DNA of 64,000 nucleotides from UKL13-3 sp044353855 (GCA_044353855.1 JBILBF010000001.1:496001-560000); one strand, 5' to 3'; counted from the first letter of the stretch, positions 27,687-37,440 are shown. The notes: a model not told the origin generated them from the sequence alone. Numbers and translations are program-made.

Positions 27687-28292
27687 ATGAATAAAAGCGT
27701 ATCATTAATCATTTCGAGCGTATTTCATCCTGTGTTTGTAAACCTAATGGGATTGATGAGTCTGTTTGTATTGTCACCTTACCTTAGGCTTGGTGTAAAT
27801 GAAAATGCCAAACTGTTTTATATTTTGTTCATTTTTATCAGCTCAGGTATTGTTCCTGTTGTTATGGTATTGTTACTCAAAATGCTTGGCAAAGTGCAAA
27901 GTGTATTGCTTGATGTTCAGGAGGAACGCAATATTCCATATTTAATTACAGCCTCTATTTACCTAATTGATTATTATTTTTTATCACAATCGCAACACAC
28001 TCCAACTCTTATTAGAGCTTACGTTTTGGCTTGTGCGTGTATTGTTGTGGCTGTTGTTATTGTTAATCATTTTTATAAAATAAGTGTGCATGGAGCTTCG
28101 CTGGGCGCTTTAACAGGAGTTATAATAAGCACAAGTTTTTTCTCAACAATAGACATTCGCTATTTGTTGGCGGGAGTCTTTATCGTATCGGGAATAACCT
28201 TATCAGCTCGATTATTTTTATACGCACATACATTTGGACAAGTAATTACAGGTTGGCTACTTGGGTTTGTAGTAATATATACTATACTTTGA
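27687..28292 (+). CDS. PAP2-like membrane protein
   Basis: A 201-residue membrane protein with about six helices. The C-terminal half carries a degenerate PAP2 phosphatase pattern: KISVHGAS (about residue 131), which corresponds to the SGH motif, and SARLFLYAHTFGQVITGW, which corresponds to the SRxxxxxHxxxD motif with Gln in place of Asp. Activity is therefore uncertain. I chose the ATG at 27687 over the TTG at 27681. It lies 53 bases after the MoxR gene on the same strand. Confidence 0.6.
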   Translation: MNKSVSLIISSVFHPVFVNLMGLMSLFVLSPYLRLGVNENAKLFYILFIFISSGIVPVVMVLLLKMLGKVQSVLLDVQEERNIPYLITASIYLIDYYFLSQSQHTPTLIRAYVLACACIVVAVVIVNHFYKISVHGASLGALTGVIISTSFFSTIDIRYLLAGVFIVSGITLSARLFLYAHTFGQVITGWLLGFVVIYTIL

Positions 28293-28328
28293 ACAACTAT
28301 TTTTTAAACATATATACGCTCATAAAAT

Positions 28329-29123
28329 ATGACAACGCAAGCAACATACGAAACAATTTTATTTGAAGTTAATAATGGTATTGCTACACTCACGCTAAAC
28401 CGCCCCGAAGTATTTAATGCATTTAACGAACAACAAAGTTTTGATGTAATGGATGCACTTAAAAAAACAGAAAAAGACAAAAGCATTCGTGTGCTTATAT
28501 TAACTGGAGCGGGTAAAGCATTTTGCTCAGGTCAGGATTTAAAATCTATATCTGGAATGAAAGAACGTTCACTAGCCGAGTCTTTGGACAAGCGCTACAA
28601 TCCAATGATACGCGCTATGCGTAATTTGCCTGTACCTATTATTTGTAAATTAAACGGTGTAGCAGCAGGAGCTGGAGCAAGCATGGTATTAGCATGTGAT
28701 ATGGTAGTAGCTTCTGAAACGGCTTCAATTATTGAAGTATTTGTTAATGTTGGTTTGGTGTTAGATTCCGGATCATCCTATTTTTTACCTCGTTTGGTAG
28801 GTTCAGCACGTGCATTTGAGTTAGCTACGATGGGCAATAAGGTAAGCGCCCAGCAAGCATTTGAATGGGGAATGATAAACCGTGTAGTAAAACACGAAGA
28901 GTTGGATGCCGAAACACAAAAAATTGCCGAGTACTATCAACATGCCCCAACCAAAGCGATTGCGTTGATGAAAAAAATGTTACACAAATCGTTCCAAAGC
29001 GACCTGGATACAATGTTGGAATACGAAAAACATTGCCAAGAAATTGCAGGAAGAAGCAATGATAATAAAGAAGGAATAACAGCATTTAACGAAAAAAGGA
29101 AGCCACAGTTTAAAGGCAACTAG
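28329..29123 (+). CDS. PaaG-like enoyl-CoA isomerase
   Basis: A 264-residue crotonase-fold enzyme close to PaaG, which isomerises 1,2-epoxyphenylacetyl-CoA to the oxepin in phenylacetate breakdown and also shifts double bonds. Seen: FCSGQDL oxyanion loop, AAGAGASM without the first glutamate of hydratases, and Asp146 in GLVLDSG matching the single catalytic Asp of PaaG. No other paa gene is present, so isomerase activity in general fatty-acid breakdown is as likely. Length and start are normal. Confidence 0.85.
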   Translation: MTTQATYETILFEVNNGIATLTLNRPEVFNAFNEQQSFDVMDALKKTEKDKSIRVLILTGAGKAFCSGQDLKSISGMKERSLAESLDKRYNPMIRAMRNLPVPIICKLNGVAAGAGASMVLACDMVVASETASIIEVFVNVGLVLDSGSSYFLPRLVGSARAFELATMGNKVSAQQAFEWGMINRVVKHEELDAETQKIAEYYQHAPTKAIALMKKMLHKSFQSDLDTMLEYEKHCQEIAGRSNDNKEGITAFNEKRKPQFKGN

Positions 29124-29195
29124 TATTGGTTAAAATAAAACAGGATTGCTTTTTTAAAAATATAGTGTAATTTAACACTATTAATCAGAAAGCAA

Positions 29196-30002
29196 ATGGA
29201 CACATCATTCAAAAACATTCTTGTACCCGTTGACGCTTCTAGTCAGTCAATGGTGGCTTTTAAATCAGCTGTATTTTTTGCACAAAAGTATGGCTCAGAA
29301 CTTACCGCTGTTCATATTGAGGAAAGTTCTGACGAAAATGGATTAAAAGCAAAATTAGAACCAGATTCACTTGGCTTAAAATACCGCTACCTGCACAAAA
29401 GCGGATCAGTATACAAGGGAATTTTGTCGGCTGCTGAAGAAATAGATGCTAGTTTAATTATTATGGGCACACATGGTATTACTGGCTTTCAAGAGTTTTG
29501 GAGTGGTAGTAATACGTTTAAAGTAATAAGTTCTGCTAAATGCCCTGTACTAAGTATGCGCGAAGATGGAACAACCAATGACTTTAAAACCATTGTGTTG
29601 CCAATAGATACATCATTTGAATCACGTCAGAAAGTGCCTTACGCACTATCGCTTGCCCAAAAATTTGGCGCAACAATTCATGTTTTGGGGGTATCTGTAG
29701 ATAAAGACAAAGAAGCCGAATATCAAGTTTCAGCATACTGTCGTCAAGTGCTGCATTCATTTGATGAAGCAGGTGTTTCCTATATTCACGAAAAAAGATT
29801 GGGTGGAAATATTACAAATCTTACTGTTGATTATGCTAAAGGAGTAAAAGCGGATTTGATATTGATAATGACAGAACAAGAACCTCAAATCGGATCTTTT
29901 TTCCTTGGAAAATTTGCCCAACAAATGGTTAACCACTCTACAATTCCCGTTATGAGTATCGCTCCAAGGGAAGACCTAATGATATCTGAAGCTAAGTTAT
30001 AA
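29196..30002 (+). CDS. tandem universal stress protein (UspA)
   Basis: A 268-residue protein of two Usp domains, about 1-130 and 131-265. The first has ILVPVDAS and IIMGTHGITGFQEFWSGSNT, an ATP-binding G-x-x-G type end; the second has VLPIDTSFES and a less conserved end near SFFLGKFAQQMVNHSTIPVM. Soluble, ATG start. It is 72 bases after the isomerase gene. It probably belongs to stress or energy-limitation response; the trigger is unknown. Confidence 0.9.
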   Translation: MDTSFKNILVPVDASSQSMVAFKSAVFFAQKYGSELTAVHIEESSDENGLKAKLEPDSLGLKYRYLHKSGSVYKGILSAAEEIDASLIIMGTHGITGFQEFWSGSNTFKVISSAKCPVLSMREDGTTNDFKTIVLPIDTSFESRQKVPYALSLAQKFGATIHVLGVSVDKDKEAEYQVSAYCRQVLHSFDEAGVSYIHEKRLGGNITNLTVDYAKGVKADLILIMTEQEPQIGSFFLGKFAQQMVNHSTIPVMSIAPREDLMISEAKL

Positions 30003-30116
30003 TTTGGAACGTACTATTAGATCTAGTATTTTTATACTAATCTTATAGGTGGTATGCTTATTTGCGTTTATTTTTGCCCGATATAAACTTTTGAATACTA
30101 GTGTTGTTTTACGATT

Positions 30117-32036
30117 ATGGAAATAAAACCTGGACCTTATTTAGACCCTATAAAATTCCCTGCTGATTTACGCAAAGTAAAAGAAGAAGACTTGGTCAAA
30201 GTTTCTGCAGAGTTACGTCAGTATATAATTGATATGGTTTCGGTTTATGGAGGCCATTTTGGTGCAAGTCTTGGTGTGGTTGAATTAAGCGTTGCCTTGC
30301 ATTATGTTTTTAACACACCTTATGACCAATTGGTATGGGATGTTGGACACCAAGCATACGGGCATAAAATTTTAACGGGTCGCAGAGATTTATTTCACAC
30401 TAATAGAATATATAAAGGAATTTCAGGTTTTCCTAAACGTGCCGAAAGTGAATATGACACTTTTGGTGTTGGACATTCTTCTACCTCTATTTCTGCTGTT
30501 TTGGGAATGGCGGTTGCGTCTCGTTTAAAAGGCGAATTAGACAGACAACATATTGCAGTAATTGGTGATGGTGCTATGACTGCTGGTTTGGCTTTTGAAG
30601 GGCTAAACCATGCTGGAGTTGAAGATAGCAACATGATTGTGATATTGAATGACAATTGTATGTCTATTGACCCCAATGTAGGAGCTCTTAAAGAGTACTT
30701 AACTGATATTACAACGTCCCCAACATATAACCGATTTAAAGACGATGTGTGGAAAGCACTGGACAGGCTAAATAAAGTAGGCCAAATTTCGCAAGAAATA
30801 TTAACCAAGGTTCATGACACAATGAAATCAGGTTTGCTTAAACAAAGTAACATGTTTGAAAGCCTTAGATTCCGTTATTTTGGACCTATTGACGGACATA
30901 ATGTAGATCATTTAGTTAAGGTGATGAAGGATTTGAAAAAAATTCCTGGCCCCAAATTATTACATATAGTAACGGTAAAAGGAAAAGGATATTCACTTGC
31001 CGAAAAAGACCAAACTAAATGGCATGCACCAGGGCTGTTTGATAAAGTAACGGGTGAAATTTATAAAACCGTTTCTGAAAAACCCCAACCTCCAAAATAC
31101 CAAGATGTTTTTGGACATACGTTGGTAGAACTTGCCGAGCAAAATGAAAAAATTGTAGGTATTACACCAGCAATGCCATCGGGTTCTTCCATGAATATAA
31201 TGATGAAAGCAATGCCAAAGCGAGCATTTGATGTTGGTATTGCTGAACAACATGCTGTTACTTTTAGTGCAGGTTTAGCCACTCAAGGTCTTATTCCTTT
31301 TTGTAATATTTATTCTTCATTTATGCAACGTGCCTATGATCAGGTAGTACATGATGTTGCTTTGCAAAATTTACATGTAATTTTTTGCATGGATAGAGCA
31401 GGTATTGCTGGAGCAGATGGACAAACACATCATGGCATGCTGGATATTCCATTCATGCGTTGTGTTCCTAATATGGTTGTGAGTTCACCGATGAACGAAG
31501 AAGAGCTTCGAAATTTAATGTATACAGCAACCCTTCTTAAAAATGCAGGACCTTTTTCTATCAGGTATCCTCGCGGAAATGGTGTAATGCCAGATTGGAA
31601 ACAACCTTTCAAAGAAATAGAAGTAGGTAAAGGTAGAAAAATGCGTGATGGGGATGATATTGCGGTATTGTCATTTGGACCTTTAGGTAATTTTGTAACA
31701 ACAGCTGCCGAAAAATTAGCAGGTGAAGGTATTCAAATTGGGCATTATGATTTACGGTTTGTAAAACCAATTGACGAAGAGTTATTACACGAAGTGTTTA
31801 GTAAATATAAAAAAATTATAACACTTGAAGATGGAACAACAGTTGGAGGTATGGGAAGTGCTATACTTGAATTTATGGCACAACATAAATATACTGCTGA
31901 AGTAAAAATGTTGGGTATGCCAGATAAAATTACTGAACATGGTGAGCCGGCAGAACTATACGCTGAATGTGGTTATGACGTGAAAGGTATTATGAAATCG
32001 GTACACGAAATGATAGCGGAAAAAGTAAATGTGTAG
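30117..32036 (+). CDS. dxs: 1-deoxy-D-xylulose-5-phosphate synthase
   Basis: A 639-residue thiamine diphosphate enzyme joining pyruvate and glyceraldehyde-3-phosphate, the first step of the MEP isoprenoid pathway. Seen: GGHFGASLG near 43, VGHQAYGHKILTGRRD near 76, the ThDP-binding GDGAMTAG near 150, and the second-domain DVGIAEQHAV with catalytic Glu, near residue 375. Full length, ATG start. Its product supplies all carotenoids and so, through lycopene, the fused cyclase-dioxygenase and rhodopsin at 6-9 kb, though the genes are 20 kb apart. Confidence 0.97.
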   Translation: MEIKPGPYLDPIKFPADLRKVKEEDLVKVSAELRQYIIDMVSVYGGHFGASLGVVELSVALHYVFNTPYDQLVWDVGHQAYGHKILTGRRDLFHTNRIYKGISGFPKRAESEYDTFGVGHSSTSISAVLGMAVASRLKGELDRQHIAVIGDGAMTAGLAFEGLNHAGVEDSNMIVILNDNCMSIDPNVGALKEYLTDITTSPTYNRFKDDVWKALDRLNKVGQISQEILTKVHDTMKSGLLKQSNMFESLRFRYFGPIDGHNVDHLVKVMKDLKKIPGPKLLHIVTVKGKGYSLAEKDQTKWHAPGLFDKVTGEIYKTVSEKPQPPKYQDVFGHTLVELAEQNEKIVGITPAMPSGSSMNIMMKAMPKRAFDVGIAEQHAVTFSAGLATQGLIPFCNIYSSFMQRAYDQVVHDVALQNLHVIFCMDRAGIAGADGQTHHGMLDIPFMRCVPNMVVSSPMNEEELRNLMYTATLLKNAGPFSIRYPRGNGVMPDWKQPFKEIEVGKGRKMRDGDDIAVLSFGPLGNFVTTAAEKLAGEGIQIGHYDLRFVKPIDEELLHEVFSKYKKIITLEDGTTVGGMGSAILEFMAQHKYTAEVKMLGMPDKITEHGEPAELYAECGYDVKGIMKSVHEMIAEKVNV

Positions 32037-32066
32037 TTTGTCTCTTCTGTGAATATGGAAGAAGCA

Positions 32067-33893
32067 TTACAACGAGCCTAATTTTTGCATATCATGTAAT
32101 TCTTTATATAATCCTTCTTGTTGCAATAATTCCTGATGGGATCCCTGTTGAACAATTTGACCTTTATCCAACACTACAATTAAATCGGCACTAATAATGG
32201 TGCTAAGGCGATGAGCAATTACAACAGTGGTTCTTCCTTTCATTATATTGGATAGCGCATCTTGTACTAACCTTTCAGAAGAAGTATCCAAAGCAGATGT
32301 AGCTTCATCTAAAATCAAAATTTCAGGGTTTTTGTTGATGGCACGAGCAATACTAATACGCTGTTTTTGACCACCACTCAGTTTGTTTCCGCGATCTCCA
32401 ATATTTGTTTGGAAACCATTATCTGTTTCTTTAATAAAGTCAAATGCATTAGCAACTTTAGCAGATTCTTCAACACCTTCTGTAGAAGCATTTACTTGCC
32501 CAAATGCAATATTGTTAAAAATGGAATCATTAAACAAAATAGACTCTTGTGACACCATTCCCATTTGTTGACGAAGGTCCAAGATTTTATATTCTTTAAT
32601 ATCTACTCCATCAATTAATACTTGTCCATCAGTGGGGTCATAAAAACGAGGAATTAAATCAGTAAGTGTTGATTTTCCTGCACCTGATGGCCCAACAAGC
32701 GCTACTGTTTTTCCTTTGGCTATTGTAAGGTTTATGTTTTTGAGAACAGGTTCATCACGATATGAAAAACTAACATTTTTAAACTCAATAGCATTCGAAA
32801 AAGAAGACAGGGGTTTTGCATTGGCTGCTTCCACAATTTTTTCTTCGCTACTTAATACTTCTTCAATTCTACCTAAAGATATTAACCCTTTTTGCATACG
32901 ACCATAAGCTGTTGAAAATGCCTTAGTCGGTGGAATAAGTTGAGTGAAAATAGCAACAAAACCAATAAAAATATCAGCAGTGAGGCTACCATTACCAGTT
33001 AAAACCATTTTACCGCCAAACCATAAAATAAAAGCTAGAATAGCTACAGTTAGTGTTTCTGAAATCGGTGAAGCAGCATCTAATAATCGGTTCCCTTTTA
33101 TGTATACATTTGTATATTGGTTATTTTGCTGGTTAAATCGTCTGTTTAAAAACTGCTGAGCATTAAATGCTTTGATGATACGAACACCCATCAAGGTCTC
33201 TTCAAACATGGATACCAAAGAGTCTAATTTATCTTGTCCGCGTTTTGACTGTTTTTTTAAATTACGTGTAACCCTTCCTAAAAACAAGACAATAACGGGA
33301 ATGCATAAAAACACAATAAGTGTCAAAATAGGACTCATCCAAATCAAAACAGATAGTGAAATAATAACAGTTAAAGGCTCTTTAAACATAGCCTCTAATG
33401 AGCTCATGATAGAATATTCCAGCTCTTGTGCATCGCTGCTCATACGAGTGATTAAATCACCTTTACGCTCTGATGAAAAGTATGATAGTGGCAATATTAA
33501 TACTCGCTTGTATAGCATATTGCGCAAGTCACGTACTATCCAATTACGCAAGGGTACCATAAAAAATAAGGCCATGTAACGGCAAACGTTTTTAAAAAAA
33601 ATCATCACCACCATTAATATGCTCACAAACACAAGCCCACTTTCGGCTCCATGTAAAATAATAATTTGAGAGATATAATAATTGAAAGTACCGTAAATAG
33701 CACTAAAATTACCTGTAAATTCAGGTTTAGCTGTTACCAAAGCATCAGGCTTAAATAAAATATTTAAAAAAGGCATGAGCAATGAAATTGAAAATAACTC
33801 AAAAACAATGGATAAAAGATTGAAGAGCACATTTAAAAACGCATATCCTTTGTAGGGAGCTACGTAACTTATAAGTTTTAAAAATCCTTTCAT
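32067..33893 (-). CDS. MsbA-like ABC exporter
   Basis: A 608-residue half-transporter. Six membrane helices fill about 1-320, followed by an ATPase domain with Walker A GPSGAGKST near 400, signature LSGGQKQR near 505, and Walker B ILDEATSALD. The arrangement, a homodimer-forming fusion of membrane and ATPase domains, matches lipid A flippase MsbA and related multidrug exporters. The substrate cannot be fixed. It is convergent with dxs and divergent from rbfA. Confidence 0.9.
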   Translation of the reverse strand: MKGFLKLISYVAPYKGYAFLNVLFNLLSIVFELFSISLLMPFLNILFKPDALVTAKPEFTGNFSAIYGTFNYYISQIIILHGAESGLVFVSILMVVMIFFKNVCRYMALFFMVPLRNWIVRDLRNMLYKRVLILPLSYFSSERKGDLITRMSSDAQELEYSIMSSLEAMFKEPLTVIISLSVLIWMSPILTLIVFLCIPVIVLFLGRVTRNLKKQSKRGQDKLDSLVSMFEETLMGVRIIKAFNAQQFLNRRFNQQNNQYTNVYIKGNRLLDAASPISETLTVAILAFILWFGGKMVLTGNGSLTADIFIGFVAIFTQLIPPTKAFSTAYGRMQKGLISLGRIEEVLSSEEKIVEAANAKPLSSFSNAIEFKNVSFSYRDEPVLKNINLTIAKGKTVALVGPSGAGKSTLTDLIPRFYDPTDGQVLIDGVDIKEYKILDLRQQMGMVSQESILFNDSIFNNIAFGQVNASTEGVEESAKVANAFDFIKETDNGFQTNIGDRGNKLSGGQKQRISIARAINKNPEILILDEATSALDTSSERLVQDALSNIMKGRTTVVIAHRLSTIISADLIVVLDKGQIVQQGSHQELLQQEGLYKELHDMQKLGSL

Positions 33894-33972
33894 TGTAAGA
33901 GTAAAAATCCGTTTAATTTGGGCAAAGGCAAATATCTAAAAAAATATCAACCATTTACAGATATTTGCAACT

Positions 33973-34335
33973 ATGAGTATTAGACAGGAAAAATTCGGGA
34001 AGGTTATTCAAAAAGAATTATCAGAAATCTTTCAATCCAAACGTTCGGAACTTTTTAACAATGCCTTTATAACCATAAGTAAAGTTGACGTTTCACCTGA
34101 TTTAGGGTTTGCTAAAGTTTTTGTTAGTATGCTCAATAGTTCAAACAACGAAGCATTAATGTCTGTATTAGAAAAACAAAAGAAAATAATTCGCCATGAG
34201 CTAGCATTGAGTATTCGCAAGCAAGTACGCGTAATACCAGAGCTTAATTTTATTTTAGACGATAGCCTTGATTATGTATTTCATATGGAAAAGGTGTTCC
34301 AAGAAATTAAGAAAAAAGACGAAGAAGGAAAATAG
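33973..34335 (+). CDS. rbfA: ribosome-binding factor A
   Basis: A 120-residue KH-like protein that matures the 30S subunit. The family core is intact: RQEKFGKVIQKELSEIF at the start, VSPDLGFAKVFVS in the middle, and IPELNFILDDSLDY near the end. Full length, ATG start. It is away from the usual infB cluster, which here lies at the other end of the window. Confidence 0.93.
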   Translation: MSIRQEKFGKVIQKELSEIFQSKRSELFNNAFITISKVDVSPDLGFAKVFVSMLNSSNNEALMSVLEKQKKIIRHELALSIRKQVRVIPELNFILDDSLDYVFHMEKVFQEIKKKDEEGK

Positions 34336-34503
34336 TTGTTTAATGGGTATTTGTATTCTTTCCAAGTCTTTAAGGTGTAGATTAAACGCTCAATTTGCTT
34401 CCTCTTATCCTACTAAACTACCCAATCAACTTAATTACTTACCCAACCGTTTGCTAAATAAAAAGCCATTGCTTATGTTTACTCACTAAGTAAAACACAT
34501 ATA

Positions 34504-35133
34504 GTGGAAAGTTTTTGGGATTTATTTAAACCAGAGGAAGTAATCAGATATGGAGGTTTAGCATTATTGCTAGCTATTATCTTAGTTGAAAACGGATTGT
34601 TTTTTGGCTTTTTTTTGCCAGGAGATTCATTGTTATTTACGGCTGGCCTTTTGTGTTATTTAGATGTACTAAATATTGATTTGGCTATACTTGAGGCTGG
34701 AATTGCGTGTGCTGCTATTGCGGGGTATTATGTAGGTTATTATTTCGGATATAAAACAGGGGAGGCATTTTACAAGCGACCAGATTCGTTGTTTTTCAAA
34801 AAAGAATATATTTATACAGCAGAAAATTTCTACAAAAAATATGGTGGTATTGCATTGGTAATAGGTCGCTTTTTGCCCATTTTACGAACCTTTGCTCCTA
34901 TATTAGCTGGTGTAGTTAAAGTTAACCACAAGGTATTTTTTATGTACAATATAATTGGTGCAATTTTGTGGCCAGCAGTTGTCGTTTCGGCTGGATATTT
35001 TGTAGGAAGTGTATTTCCCAATGCGCTTCATTATTTAAATTATATTGTTGTAGCTTTTATTTTGGTAACAGCCATTCCTGTTTACAAAAATTATAGGTCG
35101 CAAGCTAAAAAAGGAAATGAAACTACTCTATAA
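34504..35133 (+). CDS. DedA-family (VTT) membrane protein
   Basis: A 209-residue protein of the DedA/VTT family: GLFFGFFLPGDSLL near 27-44, the G-x-x-G pattern with YYVGYYFGYKTG, and the essential-looking GRFLPILRTFAPILAG arginine segment near 120. DedA proteins recycle lipid carriers across the inner membrane. The start codon is GTG and lies 168 bases after rbfA; nothing is coded in the gap. Its 3' end overlaps the convergent LolC/E-like gene by 11 bases. Confidence 0.93.
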   Translation: MESFWDLFKPEEVIRYGGLALLLAIILVENGLFFGFFLPGDSLLFTAGLLCYLDVLNIDLAILEAGIACAAIAGYYVGYYFGYKTGEAFYKRPDSLFFKKEYIYTAENFYKKYGGIALVIGRFLPILRTFAPILAGVVKVNHKVFFMYNIIGAILWPAVVVSAGYFVGSVFPNALHYLNYIVVAFILVTAIPVYKNYRSQAKKGNETTL

Positions 35134-36346
35134 TTTGCTTGGCTTTGTATGCAGGATAAATAGAAGTAATAAAGCCTAAAAACAATACTGTTATAAAAAC
35201 GATACAAACATCGTCCCATCTTAGTTCTACTGGGTAAGCATTAAATACAAAAGAATCGGCTCCATTTAGCTTTATCAAGCCATACTCGGCCTGAAAATAA
35301 CAAATGGCTGAGCCAATAAGTAATCCTAAACAACCACCTATAAAAGCTAGTATTAGTCCTTGCCAAGTAAAAACAGCTCTTGCTTGAGCTCCTGTGAAGC
35401 CTAATGAAGAAAGTAATTTTAAGTCTTTCTTTTTTTCGATTACTAAAATATACAAAGAGCCAATTGTGTTTCCTGCAGCAATTAATAAGATAAAAAACAA
35501 AATAAAGTAACTAATCAGTTTTTCAGATTTCATCACTTTGTAAAAGGCTTCGCGTTGTTCGAAACGATTTTTGACTATAAATGTATTGCCTAGCCGCTCT
35601 TGAAGTAGCTGTTGAAGCTGTTTACTATTTGACTGTTTTGCAATTTTTATTTCTACAGATGAGTATTCCCCTGGCCTATTGAGTAAAGAATGTAAAAACC
35701 TTAAGGGTGTAATAATATACTTGTTGTCTACTTCCTCTTGCACACTAAAAACCCCAACAGGTAAAATTATGGCTCTTGAAAATGCACTTGTTGGATTTAA
35801 AAGGTCCACTTCTTCTCTTGTAGGAACATAAATATGAAGACCTTCAAACAAATCGTTTGGGTCTACAGATAGTTGGTAACCTATACCTTGTCCTACTACG
35901 GTGTAATTCGTATCTCCACTTTCGAGTAGTAATGTGCCTGCTACCATGCTACTATCTAATCCGGTGAGGGATATAAAGTTTTTATCTACTCCTTTAATGG
36001 CGGCTAAATTTTGGCGATCACCATATTTTAACAACACATTTTCTTCGAGCACAAAAGAAGATTGTTCTATTCCAGGTATTGAAAAAATGTTTGCAGAGTC
36101 GATTTCATCGGCTCGAAATGTTTTGCCTACGGCAGCAGTAATTTGAATGTCGGAATCAAAGTTTGTATACATACCCATGAACAAGCCTTCAAAACCATTA
36201 AATACAGAGAGCACAATAATTAATGCTGCAGCACCTACAACATACCCCATTAGTGAAATAGCAGAAAGAATAGAAATTAAATTAAAAGCACCTCCACTCT
36301 TGCGAGAGAAAAAATATCTTTTGGCTATTTTAAGGGGGAGAAGCAT
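35123..36346 (-). CDS. LolC/LolE-like ABC permease
   Basis: A 407-residue FtsX-type permease. One membrane helix near residue 25-48 is followed by a large periplasmic MacB-like domain (about 50-265) and three helices in the FtsX domain near 270-295, 315-345 and 375-400. This plan and the N-terminal IAKRYFFSRK fit the LolC/E lipoprotein-releasing family. No LolD ATPase is nearby, so the name is by resemblance only. An inverted repeat lies just upstream. Confidence 0.87.
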   Translation of the reverse strand: MLLPLKIAKRYFFSRKSGGAFNLISILSAISLMGYVVGAAALIIVLSVFNGFEGLFMGMYTNFDSDIQITAAVGKTFRADEIDSANIFSIPGIEQSSFVLEENVLLKYGDRQNLAAIKGVDKNFISLTGLDSSMVAGTLLLESGDTNYTVVGQGIGYQLSVDPNDLFEGLHIYVPTREEVDLLNPTSAFSRAIILPVGVFSVQEEVDNKYIITPLRFLHSLLNRPGEYSSVEIKIAKQSNSKQLQQLLQERLGNTFIVKNRFEQREAFYKVMKSEKLISYFILFFILLIAAGNTIGSLYILVIEKKKDLKLLSSLGFTGAQARAVFTWQGLILAFIGGCLGLLIGSAICYFQAEYGLIKLNGADSFVFNAYPVELRWDDVCIVFITVLFLGFITSIYPAYKAKQIIE

Positions 36347-36364
36347 TGCTTTAGTTAATAAGTT

Positions 36365-36430
36365 ACAGGTTGATAAAGTTAAAAAGTAGATTGGTTAAAG
36401 CAAAAAAATTTGGTAACCTTAACAACCTGT
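36365..36430. repeat. 17-base inverted repeat upstream of the permease
   Basis: 36365-36381 and 36414-36430 are inverted copies matching at 15 of 17 positions, with the outer eight (ACAGGTTG/CAACCTGT) perfect, separated by 32 bases. It lies between the methyltransferase stop and the permease start on the minus strand. It may be a transcript hairpin or a regulator's site; no T run follows. Confidence 0.6.
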
Positions 36431-36450
36431 AAAAGGATTAACTTAATTAC

Positions 36451-37251
36451 CTACTTCCAAGCCTTTACAATAAGACCTGTTCCTGTTTGATGAGTAGTAT
36501 AGGTATCTATCCAATTTAACAGAAAAGCAAAAGGGTAAGTAACAATATAATAAAAGGGTAATACCACAAAAAACAATTTGGTAGCATTGAGCATGCTCAT
36601 TGGGTATTTCATAGAAAGTTTCCAGGCAATTTTTCCGGGTGTTCCGTATGAATATAATATTTCTGATTTTTCGAAACCCGCCTGCTTTAATTTATTGCGC
36701 ATTTCTTCTACAGGGTATCCATCACGCACATGTTCGCCTATAAATGATTCGCCATGCTCATCAGCATTGCTACCGCCTTGGTCGCTTGGAGTAGAAATTA
36801 ATAAAAGTGCACCGGGTTTCATGCTTTGGTGAAAATGCTTGAATACATCTACATCTTCTAAAATATGCTCCATTACATCCACACACAATACTAAATCATA
36901 AGCATTGCTGGCATGGGGTTTGGTTAAATCGCCTACTTCAAATTTTACATTGGTAATACCACATTTACCAAAAAAGTCATTACAGTCTGCTACCTGATCA
37001 TCCTTTACATCAATTGCTTTGATTGAACAAATGGGATTACGATTGGCAATATAAAACGAGTATTGTCCAAAACCTGAACCAGCATCTAGCAGTTGGAACG
37101 ACTCTTTAAATTTAGGCCAAGCGCGCAATTCGCGGTGAATATGCCAAGTGCGCAACAACAACAAATCAAGTAGCTTGTAAAACAATTTACGTAAGAAAAG
37201 GGATTTGTTAAAAACAGTCCCTAAATCTTTCTTTATTGGATCGTATTCCAT
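36451..37251 (-). CDS. SAM-dependent methyltransferase
   Basis: A 266-residue class I methyltransferase: motif I LLDAGSGFGQYS near 55, an acidic strand end IKAIDVKD near 77, VGDLTKP, and LVLCVDVMEHI near 112. A hydrophobic C-terminal stretch (about 217-250) suggests a membrane-near substrate such as a lipid or quinone-like molecule; the target is unknown. The ATG at 37251 is used because the longer frame to 37350 would run through the terminator and into tRNA-Phe. Confidence 0.85.
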   Translation of the reverse strand: MEYDPIKKDLGTVFNKSLFLRKLFYKLLDLLLLRTWHIHRELRAWPKFKESFQLLDAGSGFGQYSFYIANRNPICSIKAIDVKDDQVADCNDFFGKCGITNVKFEVGDLTKPHASNAYDLVLCVDVMEHILEDVDVFKHFHQSMKPGALLLISTPSDQGGSNADEHGESFIGEHVRDGYPVEEMRNKLKQAGFEKSEILYSYGTPGKIAWKLSMKYPMSMLNATKLFFVVLPFYYIVTYPFAFLLNWIDTYTTHQTGTGLIVKAWK

Positions 37252-37283
37252 GTGGTGGTTTTGATTTTTATAAGTTGCAAAAT

Positions 37284-37317
37284 AAAAAAAGCCACAACTA
37301 TTTCGTGGCTTTTTTTT
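37284..37317 (-). terminator. intrinsic terminator of tRNA-Phe
   Basis: On the minus strand AAAGCCAC pairs with GTGGCTTT around a nine-base loop and is followed by a T run. It lies two bases after the tRNA-Phe 3' end and before the methyltransferase start. The matching A run allows use in both directions. Confidence 0.85.
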
Positions 37318-37318
37318 G

Positions 37319-37391
37319 TGGTGTGGGAGGGAATCGAACCCCCGACACAAAGATTTTCAGTCTTTTGCTCTACCGACTGAGCTACCGCACC
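37319..37391 (-). tRNA. tRNA-Phe (anticodon GAA)
   Basis: A 73-base cloverleaf on the minus strand. Seen: D arm GCTCAGTCGGTAGAGC, anticodon stem AAAGA/TCTTT with loop CTGAAAA (anticodon GAA), variable GTGTC, T arm GGGGG-TTCGATT-CCCTC and discriminator A. The acceptor stem GGTGCGG pairs with CCACACC except at positions 5 and 68, where C faces A. CCA is not encoded. It has its own promoter and terminator. Confidence 0.93.
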
Positions 37392-37440
37392 GTTCATTTA
37401 TACCTCACTACTTTGAAGTAGTTTTCATTTTAATGGGATG

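Noticed and set aside
34336..34503. Possible small gene between rbfA and the DedA gene
   Set aside because: The open frame (34268-34489) overlaps rbfA in another phase, has no plausible start and no similarity that I recognise.
37251..37350. N-terminal extension of the methyltransferase frame
   Set aside because: It runs through the tRNA-Phe terminator and into the tRNA itself and has no methyltransferase homology; the ATG at 37251 is used instead.
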